From Trachythela sp. YZ-2020 (taxonomy: Eukaryota > Cnidaria > Anthozoa > Malacalcyonacea > Clavulariidae), in contig JADLSH010000393.1 of the NCBI GenBank assembly GCA_016169945.1, positions 5,907,501 through 5,971,500 on the forward strand: 64,000 nt of DNA, given 5' to 3'. The first letter of the stretch is position 1; every line of letters starts with the position of its first letter. This document shows positions 1 to 10,231 of this stretch, one piece after another. Both the position numbers and the translations under genes were made by a program. Below the pieces are notes generated by a model that saw nothing but the letters and a program-made list of their open reading frames with translations, was not told the DNA's origin and made no database searches.

Positions 1-229
1 GCCTGGTTTTCACCACAATGTAAGGGTAAGCGTAAAAAAAAAAACATTCCGACATAAACATAAGCAAACGTAAGAATATCCAAAGCTTGCGCTCTGTTGC
101 GCTTACACTTATATCACAGTAAATCAGGCTTTATACATTGCAGTGAGAACAACGCAAGCATAAGCACATCCGCTTTTACGCTTATACTTATGTTTGCTGC
201 TTATGCTTATGTCTCAGTGAAAGCCAGGC
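1..229. mobile_element. MITE with TTAA target, left edge at window start
   Basis: The window opens with GCCTGGTTTTCAC and the same motif returns inverted (GTGAAAGCCAGGC) ending at 229, immediately followed by TTAA at 230-233. Both subterminal regions are rich in 'cataagc/gcttatg' motifs, so the element is close to a long inverted repeat. It has no coding capacity. The TTAA suggests piggyBac-type mobilisation, but the left target copy is outside the window. Confidence 0.6.
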
Positions 230-233
230 TTAA

Positions 234-2191
234 AATAGCATTTCCCACATTTAATTTTGAGCAAAACATAATTGTGTGTTGATGACATATTCAATGACAG
301 AATATAGAAAAGATCGAGTACAGAACTAACAAAAGCATAAAATATTTTCTTTCTTTTATAAGCAAATGTCACATCTTCCACGATTTCTTCCAGGTAATGC
401 GTTGACCCTTTATCCATTCGGCCACAATGTCAACTACTGAGTCACCAGTGATGGATGTTACATAAGAGTTAAGAGTTTTTCTTCTCTTTCCCTTAATACT
501 CCCTTGGAAAGCTTCTCTTTGAAATATCATATCAGGCTAGCATGACCATATTTAAGATCCTGCCACATATTCTAGTACTTTTTCAAAATATTAGGGTTTG
601 AAATGTTCAGAAAGGTTTGTAGGCTGTACTGTAAAGCCAGAAATCGTCTTGTTCTTTAATGTATACACTCAGATAACATTAGTTAGCATTTGTAGGAAAC
701 CATTAGCAGACTGTCAGGTCGCTGATAGAAAGGGTACTTTTTTGATTGTTTGAAGGGTTTTGGGTTTTTGATTGTGACGACTGCTTGAATTATTTATTAC
801 CTCTGTTTGTTAGCATAGATATTAGACTAAAAAGACGTTAATGCATGTCCTTATCTGTTAAGTATTGAAAAACTCAGGAGCTTTTTGCAGCTGTAAGTTG
901 CATTATGGTTTAGGTGAGAATATTTCATTCAATTATGATCACCATAATTCCAGATTGATGACCTATATTCTATAGGGTTGTAGTTTTGAAATTTTCAACA
1001 GTTAATTATCCTAGTGCATACTAAGCATCTATTAAAATTTAAATTGATCCCTCCTTGAAATTTTGATAGTTTTAGCATTATTCAAGTCAAGTAATATATT
1101 TATTTACCCATTGTGGATCTACATAAAAATACAGTGGAGTAAAAAAAAGCACTGAAATGGTGCGCTACTTTGTTTTCTCAGTTTAGTTTAGCTGTGGCGC
1201 AGAAGAGTGATTCGGTTGGGTAGGTTAGACAAAATGTAAGTGGGTCCAGGCAGGCTCCCCGAGAAAATTTTGAAATCTAGAGTCTCTACAATGACATTCC
1301 CTGCATTCTGGGGGAAGGTTTGACATTAAGAAACAAGGTCATTTTGTTCATTTTGCATTTCAGGCAGTGTAGAATCTGACACGTTCATATTAAGTTCTCC
1401 CACTCCGATCTATATTTGAGTGGGGGGAGGGGGCTTAGCCCCCCACTTATAATTCTGTGGGCTATAACCCCTCCTAGAGCATTATCAAGACTATGGTGCA
1501 CCCCTTATGAAAAGTTAATTGCCCCAGGTCTTATCAATATCTTGCTTTGGCCTTGACCGTTAATCTACTCCTGAAGTCTGTCAGGAAATTTTCTGCTCGA
1601 GTTAAGCCCCGACATTTGAAGCATGTAAACGAGACAACGAGTGACGAAAATGAAAACATCTCGGTCAAGCTTTATTTCATGAAAATAACGTGTCTTTTCG
1701 AAATGGCGGGGAAAACTTTAAGAATCAGCCCAATAATATCCAGAACGTTTAATGTTGGGGCACAGGACCTGCAGTATACGTTTTAACGGGTGAAAACGTG
1801 TTTTTCCCCACGCTCTGACACAATTTTCGATACATCGCCATCGGTTAATTTTTGCCTTGTATGCAGTCAATATACATATAGCAATTCAAAAAAGTAGAAA
1901 TCTTGTGTCAGGAAAAATTCGCTAATGTTAATAGGCTTTAAGATACTACAGCGTTCGTACAAAACTTGAAAGTCCTTGAATTTGAAAACAAAAATTCAAG
2001 GCCTTGCCCTTGAATTAATAAGGAGGTGCTTGAAAGTCCTTGAATTCCTCTTGCTTTAGTATTTGGATACTATATTTTCTGAAATTTGTCTCTCCGGTGA
2101 GAAATTTTGTATTGTTGCTAGAGCAAACTTTGTGATAGCGGACTTCCAGTGCTACAGTCTTTCCCCCGAATTTGAACAAGTATCCGTTCAT
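234..2191. other. Intergenic, no gene recognised
   Basis: I see no supported coding sequence here. The stretch 1250-1540 has G- and C-runs (for example near 1422-1445 and 1440-1475) resembling worn hAT-type ends elsewhere in the window, but I could not pair its termini. Earlier exons of foxm1 could lie here or further upstream; none was recognised. Confidence 0.5.
1964..2050. repeat. Short direct/inverted repeat 'cttgaaagtccttgaatt'
   Basis: The motif ttgaaagtccttgaatt occurs near 1967 and again near 2030, with an inverted-like 'attcaaggcc' and 'cccttgaatt' between them. It looks like a fragment of a dispersed repeat. No function is inferred. Confidence 0.5.
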
Positions 2192-2199
2192 CATTCATT

Positions 2200-2608
2200 C
2201 AGTGTGGATTATAACAATCTCTTTTGCGCCTGACAAATGTCCGATCAACTAGACAGTTTCTCGGACATTGGCTAAGAATGGTCGGCCATGCTTTCAATAG
2301 CTTCTTATGTGTACAGGTCAGATTATTCATGTTGATGTTATTGCTGATACTTGTGTGATGCACCTATATTTACATGAAACGTCCTATAAAGCAACACATA
2401 ATTGCATTAAAAGTAGAATCATTTGAAAGTTTAACACTCTTTCCTTCAAAGAAACCTTTTTTTAGCATCCATTGTTAAACGTTAAAGATGGAGGAAAACT
2501 GTGTATTTTATTTGATCGGTCAAAAAGTCCGTGCAGAATAAAACTGATCGGCCATTTCGTGTCTTTGTTCGGCAAATAGCCGAATGCCGACCGTTATAAT
2601 CCACACTG
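2200..2608. mobile_element. Non-autonomous hAT-type element with 8-bp TSD
   Basis: The ends are inverted: CAGTGTGGATTATAAC at 2200 and GTTATAATCCACACTG ending at 2608. They are flanked by an exact 8-bp direct repeat CATTCATT (2192-2199 and 2609-2616). An 8-bp duplication plus a CAGTG start is the hAT pattern. The 409-bp interior contains 'gatcggcc/ggccgac'-like subterminal motifs and no open reading frame of note. Confidence 0.85.
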
Positions 2609-2616
2609 CATTCATT

Positions 2617-3341
2617 TCCTTGGCAGCTGTACGTAGAAGACCAGCATCAATTGTTTCTGCCAACATGAGTGGGGTTATTTTTTTCTTCTAGCTTTGTTAC
2701 CTGGAATGAAACAAACATATTAAACTAAATATCTGTTTATAACAGGGTTGGATATAAGATTTTTTCAAGAATAAAATCTTTATTTGTTATATTAATATAA
2801 GATGATTTTTAAAATATATAAGAAGATTTTCAGTAAGTTAACTAAGCTTTGATGACATCATATTATCATAACTTTCCAGAAAGACACTATCAAATTATAT
2901 CCTTGTGTAACAAGACATTGAATACTAAAACATTCAATAAAATATTCCAACGACGAATTTTTAGAAAAATGTATATTTTACCTGATTCCTCTGATTTCAA
3001 TCCAAAACTTGAAAAATCGTGAACTCTGGAATGCTTTATTTGTGCATTTTGAATAAATTTTTCGTGTTCTACTCTTTTCTGAAACTCGAAAGTTGTTTTG
3101 GAATCACTTCAGCACATGACTCCAGAGCATGTAAACAAATGCTTTGATTGGTCGAAAGGAAGTTTCCCGTATCCCGTATGTGTGTAATTGCACAGCTGTG
3201 GTATTTTTTTCCTAAACACCCTAGTAAAAAAATTCAAAGAAAATCCTGATGTCTTTAGCCAATTAGAAAGAGTAAAACTTAACTAAAATGATATTAAATT
3301 AGAAATTTGAGTCTAAAAATGTTGCATTCTTTACATTATAG
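2617..3341. other. Non-coding upstream of the foxm1 exon
   Basis: AT-rich sequence containing the upstream intron ending at the acceptor AG (3340-3341). No coding exon is recognisable in it. Confidence 0.4.
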
Positions 3342-3638
3342 ACAACAGAGAAAGGATCTCTAGATGATAGTTTAACCAGTATTCAGTGGCTTTGTCGACT
3401 GGAATCAAACAAACTCGTGGAAACTAAGTCACATGAGAAGTGTGAGCCCGTGACTTCCAGCCCAATCAACCGTCCTAAAGAAAACAATAATCCATATCGA
3501 AAACCTCAGTATTCATATGCTTCTTTGATTGTGTTAGCTATTAACAGTACAAAGGATAAACGAATGACCTTACAGCACATCTACGCTTGGATCGAAGACA
3601 ACTTTCCATATTATAAATATGCAAAGAAGGGCTGGAAA
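3342..3638 (+). CDS. foxm1: FOXM1-type forkhead factor, exon with first half of the DNA-binding domain
   Basis: This exon is 99 codons in phase 0, bounded by an acceptor (tatag, ending 3341) and a donor (gtaagt from 3639). Its start carries the acidic 'LDDSLTSIQWL' motif, which in vertebrate FOXM1 lies between the N-terminal region and the forkhead. It then runs into the forkhead start (PQYSYASLIVLAINSTKDKR, then MTLQHIYAWIEDNFPYYKY and GWK). The INST..KRMTL..IY.WIED.FPY pattern is closer to FOXM1 than to FOXJ/N/O/P as I know the families. FOXM1 is a nuclear cell-cycle transcription factor that activates G2/M genes. The start codon and N-terminus are not in the recognised part, so the gene is partial here. 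The next exon is 2.6 kb downstream. Confidence 0.88.
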
Positions 3639-3721
3639 GTAAGTAAAATAATATATCTGCAGTTATCAACACAGTTCAAACTATTATTCATGTTATATCT
3701 TGAATAAACTCGGAAACATTA

Positions 3722-3781
3722 CAGACAAGCCAACTGCTATAGAACTTTCAGCAGAGGACCTTTTAGCGGTTGGCTTGTCTG
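3722..3781. mobile_element. 60-bp hairpin MITE with TA target
   Basis: CAGACAAGCCAACTGCT at the left returns as AGCGGTTGGCTTGTCTG on the right, with TA on both sides (3720-3721 and 3782-3783). It is a minimal foldback of mariner-like type lying in the foxm1 intron. Confidence 0.7.
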
Positions 3782-4385
3782 TATAATCCTAACTCTGGCG
3801 GAGGTGCATATATAGTCTTTACGATAAAATCTGCAATAATTAAAATATATGGGCAGAACTACAGTAACTTCAAATATGGGCAGAAAAGGAATTGAACAAT
3901 GACATATAGCTGTTCAACCAATCAACGGCATGCTATTGAAATATCCAGTCTCCCTAAAATATTTGTTTTCTGCTTTACGCGCACGAATGTTAGGTTTTAG
4001 CTTGTTGTTGTTTACTCGAATACTGCACCACCATGCCGTTGCCTAGCTATACTTGCCTCTGGCGGGAAGAACTTAAACTAGGTTGAGACATTCTTAAACA
4101 AACGATATTTAGTAATGTAAGTTTGGTATATGATACACTTTTTTTCTAGAATATTCGACTATACATATCAGGCGTGTTTTGTTTGCATAGACTATAGTCT
4201 AATAGTATATATATTTCGTGCAAATGGACTCATATGTATGTATTCAATGACTTTTAATACACATCCGTGATTCTATATCAGTGATATTATATAGCAGAAT
4301 CGATCTATGGAAATCTATTTGGTTTTATAGTTTTGATAAGTCATAAATGTGGGATGTGAAATGGAACCCCGGGTTCCAAATTGAT

Positions 4386-4456
4386 CAACCTGTTTCCCAG
4401 GGTCTCGCCTTCGCCCACCCCCCTGCTGCGGAGAGACCCTGGTAGGCTGGTACTGT
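4386..4456. repeat. Remnant repeat with inverted CCCAGGGTCTC ends
   Basis: 'cctgtttcccagggtctc' at about 4389 faces 'gagaccctggtaggctgg' ending about 4453, separated by about 35 bp. This looks like the fused ends of a dispersed element whose middle has been lost. Confidence 0.5.
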
Positions 4457-5407
4457 CTGGTCACGTGAGTCAAAGTCGTCGGCTATACTCAGTAGGGGTA
4501 TAGGCAATCCAGTCTGTTGACATTGCGTTGATAAACAAAACCATTATCCCATATATGGTAATGAAACTGTTCGTCTAATTATAGAATTCTCTTATTGTTC
4601 TGAGTTCGTTTAACAATTTATACTAAAATTCAATTTACTGACGATTTTCCTGATAAGTCTGACTTAGATTATTTCTTAACCGAATAAAATTAGAGTTCTA
4701 AATATATTTTAACGCGAAGTCGAATGTAGGTTTTAACCAAACGGAGATGTCGGGCAGCAGAGCCTGAATTTTCTTCAAGTATACTTGCCTAAGTTCTGTA
4801 CACTAGATTCTAGACTAGAAGTTACTATCGCAAGTGAAGTGCTGCCTAGAGAAAACGAGTGTTTTGAATCGGGCAAATAAACTTGACATAACGTCTCAAA
4901 CATGGGTTTCAGGGAGGGCAGGCGTTCTCAATTTTCAGGAGTAACACAATGTTTGAAATTGGGCTTTCCTTTGAAACAAGTACAACCTATTGTGGTCTAT
5001 TCAATTTCAAAGGTTCACTTTTTTATTATACACCCTATATTGTATAAAAGTCATTAAAAGGGACAATATAAGTTCTGCAAGTTGTAGCATACAATATAAT
5101 TCTGAAATTGTTTCCTTATATTTAAATATTAACCTATAAAAACTATTAATCTATCACTTATCATAAATATTGGCATAGTCGACAATGTTGATAATTCAGT
5201 TGTAAATCACTACTAAGAGCATCTTCCAAAGTGTAGTAAGGATCATTGGTAGTTTCCATAAATAAATCCCCAGCTAATGGGTTACTGTATTCTAAATGAT
5301 ATGTGCTATCAAAAATTGAAACCATTTCTGGCACATCAGTTAAAAGCAAATAGCTTTTATTAATTGATCTGCTAATAAAAGTATAAAGATTATCTCCAAC
5401 ACATAGT

Positions 5408-5590
5408 ATGTTATTCAAAAGTGAAGACAACACTTCTAATATCAACCGGAATGAATTTCTTTCATCTGCTACGAAGGAACAGAAGAAAATTTTCCCACTC
5501 GTCATAGATTACAACCCCAAACTTCCTAATGTTAGTCGTATTATCGAGAAACACATTCATTTAATCCACATGCAACTCAGCAGAGCTTAA
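5408..5590 (+). pseudogene. Possible Penelope-like retroelement fragment
   Basis: A short open frame contains FPLVIDYNPKLPNVSRIIEK, which resembles the 'tyNP.LPni..I..k' segment seen near the C-terminal end of Penelope-like reverse transcriptases, upstream of the GIY-YIG region. No catalytic motif is present and both sides decay at once. Assignment rests on one motif recalled from the family and is weak. Confidence 0.3.
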
Positions 5591-5864
5591 CCAAGTATTC
5601 CCCCATGGATCCATCATACCGTCATACAGAAGACCCAAAAACATTAAATAAATTTTAATTTTAATGTAAATTGTACTTTACGTCTAATCACATACCCTAA
5701 ACTTAGGTAATTTAACTTAGACTTTAAACTTAGGTAATTTAACTAATTTATGCTTCAGACTTTTAGATTTTTTACTTAGGCAATTTTATAATTTTACTAA
5801 TTTATTCATGGACGGTGTATAAGTATAAATTCCATAGTCCGCCATTTTGTTTGTTTTGGGAAAA

Positions 5865-5894
5865 TCATTAATTGTACTGCAGTACAATTAATGA
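5865..5894. repeat. Perfect 30-bp palindrome
   Basis: TCATTAATTGTACTG followed directly by CAGTACAATTAATGA, with no spacer. It lies inside the foxm1 intron and could be an extreme minimal foldback element. Confidence 0.75.
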
Positions 5895-6262
5895 AATAAT
5901 TGTACTCCTCTCAACCAATCAGCATCCAGTAATTTTGTCATGCTAATAATAATATCATATATTTGTTAGCACTGAGGAAACATGAACAGGCGAAACGTCT
6001 GCTTTTTAACTTTGGGGGGAGTAAATTGTGTGGTTCAAATGGAGGGATTCTGCATGCATGTATTTCTAGTTTTGTATTTAATTACGAAAATGTTTTACTC
6101 CTTCGAAATTCAAATTCTGCGGCATTTTTCGTCAGGAAACGTCTGGAAAATCCGATTGATGAGATATTCCAGGTGTTCCAGATGTTGCATTCCATGTTTT
6201 AGACAATGACTAGAATCATATATTACAAAAACTGTTATTAACAAGAGTTTATCTCATTTAGA

Positions 6263-7458
6263 ATTCCATTCGGCACAACTTATCACTTCACAAATTTTTT
6301 ATCAAACAACAACGTGCAGACGCTCTTTGTGGTAAGGGAAGCTATTGGCGCATCTCACCCGAAGGCAAGGAAAACTTGTTGCGCAATCTTCTGAAACCAC
6401 CTACTAATAACCTTCAACCACCGATTGCACTTCTGCCACACGACCCTAACCGAAAGCTACGACATATCTTGCCAAAGCCTAGTTCTGACGCAACGAAATT
6501 ACAGTACGTTCCACTTGTCGACTATGATCTTCCCATTGTCCTTGTACCAACTATGAACGAGGATGGAAATCAAATATTTCATGATCCAGTTCAGACAGTA
6601 CCAACTCAAATTCAACAGAATTATTATGTAAGCCCATTGCAACAAGGTTTGGCGTGTACCCCTGCTAAATCAGCGACTCAATCTGCAGTAGTTGACAGTG
6701 CAGCAAATTTATTGTCATTTTCTCGGACTGCTGAGAGCGTGAATAAACTACAAGCTTGTGAAAATGAAGCTTCGAGTGGACCATCTTCCGAGGCAACAAC
6801 AAGAGCTCCTTTGTGTACCTACAACAAACAAACACCAGCCAAGGGTAAAAGTAGGCGCAAAGCTGCGAGTCGTAATCCCAAGGAAACGTCGTTAAAGCAA
6901 CAACGTTCACAAGTGCCGAAAAGCTCAAAGCGAGTTCCCAATATATTGCGACGGAAGAAAAAGCTCCTCGTGAAATCCCCAGAAAAACAGGAAGCAGTAA
7001 TTCAAACCCCACTCAAAAACAGTGTGCAGTCGACTTTGGCTGCAATTAATTGCAGCAACCACACGCCTTATTCGCCAAATAGACGGCTTGACGATTTTGC
7101 CAATTTGTTGAGTGCGCCTGGATCTTCACCTTTAGGACACAATCGCTCGTTTGAATTTCTCCAACATGGCTTTGGTAGTCCAGGAATTTCGCCGCTTAGA
7201 TCGCCGGTTTGTTTTAGCTCGTGTCTCACACCTTTTAGACAAAATGATTGTGACCTCGGGGTAGTAAGTACTCCAATCAGGTCTTGTCTGGGAGATTTAT
7301 CTTATAATTGGACTCCGTTTAACACAGGGTTCACACCAATATCGACTAATACTTCACAATCTAAATCTAGTACCAGTACACAGCGGTGTCGAAAGTCGCT
7401 TGGCCTTGAACAAATTAACGAATCAAGCGAATCTACTCAATCAAGCCCTTCTTGGTAG
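6263..7458 (+). CDS. foxm1: FOXM1-type forkhead factor, terminal exon (frame broken once)
   Basis: The exon opens after tttag (AG 6261-6262) with NSIRHNLSLHKF, the recognition helix of the forkhead, and continues after one frame change with GKGSYWRISPEGKENLLRN, the wing region. The frame is lost at the five-T run 6296-6300; one more T would keep both halves in frame. From about 6302 the frame is open to TAG at 7456-7458, giving about 385 further residues. This tail is rich in S/T-P sites (TPLKNS, YSPN, SPGISPLRSP, SCLTPF, STPIRS), as expected for a protein phosphorylated by CDKs. It also has a basic stretch around 6850-6980 and ends in SSPSW rather than in the acidic transactivation end of the vertebrate protein. 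The missing T may be an assembly error or a real mutation. Confidence 0.82.
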
Positions 7459-7637
7459 GGCTTCAGACCTTGTAAATATACATTATATAGAAATTTTAAT
7501 ATTGAAAATATATTACGTTCATGTGAGAGATGAGTGTTGGTTGGTATAAAAGATCTTATGCCGTGTTTATTGCTATATTTTGCTCACATAATGTACTGGA
7601 TACCTGGAAAGATATATTGATACCAGTCCTAAGACTG

Positions 7638-7643
7638 AATAAA
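7638..7643 (+). promoter_or_regulatory. Possible polyadenylation signal AATAAA of foxm1
   Basis: AATAAA lies 180 bp after the foxm1 stop codon, the first canonical hexamer on this strand that I see there. Positional inference only. Confidence 0.4.
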
Positions 7644-8871
7644 AGTCAATGTAGTCCTATGATTGGATCAAAATTAAGGTGGTCAATACAAATGGTGGCC
7701 CTATAATGGCTCTATCCTAAAAAAATAAAAAATGCAATCGTTACAGCCTTCTTAATCAGATCTGTAGAATTCTAAACGCATAAGCGAAAAAATCCAGCTT
7801 ATTCTACACCATTCTTGGGGTAAAACCATGATTTTACCCTAAGCTTTGTTCTATCATATTGTTTCTACCTCCTCCACAGGCGCTTTATTAATTGGAGCGG
7901 GCTTGGAAAATTAGGGAAGGGACGCACGGGCGACATAAAAAAATGCGGGTAAGGCGAAGTGAAGCGCCTGCTGACTAATGTTCTCAAGATGGCAGAAGCT
8001 ATTCACCACTTATTCACTTAATTTGACTATAATCGTCCGGAGAAAGAGTTTGTTAATTAGCAATTATTGAAAGAGGTTGAGCGTGATATGAAGAATTATC
8101 ATGCCCGAAGTTTGCCGTGTTAATTCTTCATATCACGCGAAAACCGAGTTCAATAATTGTTTTATTATTTATTTAAAAAATTAAAAATATCTTGCGAACC
8201 TTGAGGAAGCCATTTGTTTTTTCACGGCAGTGTTGGCAGTTGTCATTGTCAACGAGTCAATATGATTGTCGTCGCCGTAACCATGACAACGAAGTCATAT
8301 TGACGCGTCAATAATTATCATATTGACTCGCTTGACCATATTTGGCAAGCTGTCGCCGCGTAAAGAGCCTGGACACGAGGTTGTTGAGTTGATATGACGA
8401 TTTCACAGTTGACTGTTAGCCAATCAGAAACCAGGAATTTTTTAAAGAAATAATGATTCTTATGAACGTAGGCTCTTACAAAAGGCTAAGGAAGGTGGGA
8501 AAGTACTTTGCCCTAACTGTCACGCTTCTGATGGCAAAATAAATGAGCATATATTTGCATATAATTTTCCTTCCAAGTTAACATATTCATAGTCAAATAC
8601 ATACTCATACTACATACTGAATGACACATTAATGATGTCGACATCACTATCACTGAAGTCAGTTGAACCCTTCGCATTTTGAGTGCATTTTTCGGTGTTG
8701 TTGCCCATCGAGACTGAGGACAAAAACACTTTGATTCAACGTTTCATATTTCGATTAATATGGATCATATTTCAGCAATAACTTTCAAAATATACCCATC
8801 TAAGATGGAAAACACGAAAACATATCGTTTTACGCTGTGATGGGCAATATTTCAGGCATTACATACATACA
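7644..8871. other. Intergenic with small inverted repeats
   Basis: No gene was recognised. It contains the foldback at 8061-8159 and a weaker inverted pair (gagtcaatatgat near 8253 and atcatattgactcg near 8318). Confidence 0.5.
8061..8159. mobile_element. 99-bp foldback MITE
   Basis: The left arm 'caattattgaa...gcgtgatatgaagaatta' is matched by 'taattcttcatatcacgc...ttcaataattg' on the right. The arms are about 38 nt with a short loop. No clear target duplication. Confidence 0.6.
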
Positions 8872-8904
8872 GTAGAACTCCGCTAACTCGAACTCCCAAG
8901 GGAA

Positions 8905-9095
8905 GCGAAAAATTGTTCGAGTTAGCGGGGGTTCGAGTTAACGGGGTTCGAGTTAACGGGGTCGGTGTTGGATTTCGTTATTGGATTTATAATCATTATG
9001 AGTTCGAGTTGACCGATCTCGAGTTCGAGTTGACCGAGTTCAAGTTGACCGATTTCGACTTCGAGTTGACCAACTTCGAGTTGACCGTTTTCAAG
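8905..9095. repeat. Subterminal TTCGAGTT repeat cluster, left end
   Basis: About a dozen copies or variants of 'ttcgagtt(a/g)ac' occur within 190 bp, spaced roughly 10-25 bp, as 'ttcgagttaacggggt' and then 'ttcgagttgaccga'. Such clusters are often transposase-binding sites; that role is inferred. Confidence 0.7.
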
Positions 9096-9381
9096 TTCGA
9101 AATGACCGATTTCGAACTTCTTGTAATGTTTTTCACTTGTGAACGCATAATACCACGTATATTCTAGTAACTAGCCCATAATATATAAAGTTTTCATTTG
9201 TTAAGACAATAGTTCGCCCTCTTTATAAAAGGGAGATAATTACTAAAACAATGTTAATATGTCATATCTATTTTTCATCATGATCAAGGTCAGTGAGACT
9301 CAAAACAGATTAAACTATCCGATTCCACTAACGATTTTAGGGATTTTAAGAACACTCAGACTAGTCCGTTGCTTCTCAATA

Positions 9382-9521
9382 CACCCTTTCTGTAATTACG
9401 TCACAACTCTTTTCTTGACCTGGGAGCCTCGCTGTCATGCATCACGATGATTGGCTAGCAATTAATGAGAATGAGGCTCCCAGGCCAAAAAGAGAGTTGT
9501 GACGTAATTACCGAAAGGGTG
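9382..9521. mobile_element. TA-flanked MITE, copy 1 (sister at 25660)
   Basis: CACCCTTTCTGTAATTACGT faces ACGTAATTACCGAAAGGGTG, with TA on each side (9380-9381, 9522-9523). The inner arms continue with 'cctgggagcctc...gaggctcccagg'. A relative with the same architecture is at 25660-25796. Confidence 0.8.
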
Positions 9522-10231
9522 TATTATACGAAAACGGGTCGTGGTCTATAGAGTTTCATTACAGTAGCACAGTAACCGATTTGAGCAACTGATCACTCGC
9601 AAATTTTGCACAAAACTGAAAAAGAATGGTTGTAATGACAAGATAAAGCAATAACAAATACAAAAAGCATGTACAGAAGTCTGGATGGTCAAGATTGGGC
9701 GACGATTGAGATGGATTGTAAATGCCATCTTGATTAATTGTTGGCAGACACTTTCAAGTTTAGGTAAATTTGTATGAAAACGTCGTCTTACATGTTGTGT
9801 GGAAGTTCTAATTTGTTTAATATGACTCGTATATTATAACTGAACCCATTTACATTGTTTATTTTCAAATTTTCAGTTCAGACTATGAATAAAGACATTT
9901 TTTGGTCAAAAATCGGTGACACTGCCCCTTTAACGCATTAAAGTGTACAAGTTTCTGGGTATTCAGATGATAATTTATTATGCTTCAAATTTCCTAAAAT
10001 AGTTAACCAGAAATGAAGGCACAAACGATAACAGTCTACCTTTTCTTGACAATCAAGTACAACCAAAACGAAAACAGAGCACTGTAACACATACACGGAA
10101 ATATAATGTAAATAGAAATGTTAACAAATCAAAGCACCTAGCGGGAGAATACCGAATCCCTTTGCTTATAAAATGGAATATAAACAACAAGAAATGCACA
10201 ATTTTTGTGTTCTGCACAAGTATGCTCTAGG

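Larger units (their letters stand above)
3639..6262 (+). other. foxm1 intron with small repeats
   Basis: The intron runs from gtaagt to tttag and is phase 0. It holds a 60-bp TA-flanked hairpin (3722-3781), a remnant with inverted 'CCCAGGGTCTC' ends (4386-4456), near-duplicate 'acttaggtaatttaactta' blocks (5698-5750), a perfect palindrome (5865-5894) and a possible retroelement fragment (5408-5590). No extra foxm1 exon was recognised. Confidence 0.7.

Noticed and set aside
1547..1786. 79-codon open frame upstream of foxm1
   Set aside because: No domain and no similarity to the FOXM1 N-terminus; flanked by repeat-like DNA.
5161..5505. 114-codon open frame on the minus strand in the foxm1 intron
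   Set aside because: Composition is protein-like, but I recognise no domain, see no clear splice partner, and it overlaps a possible retroelement fragment on the other strand.
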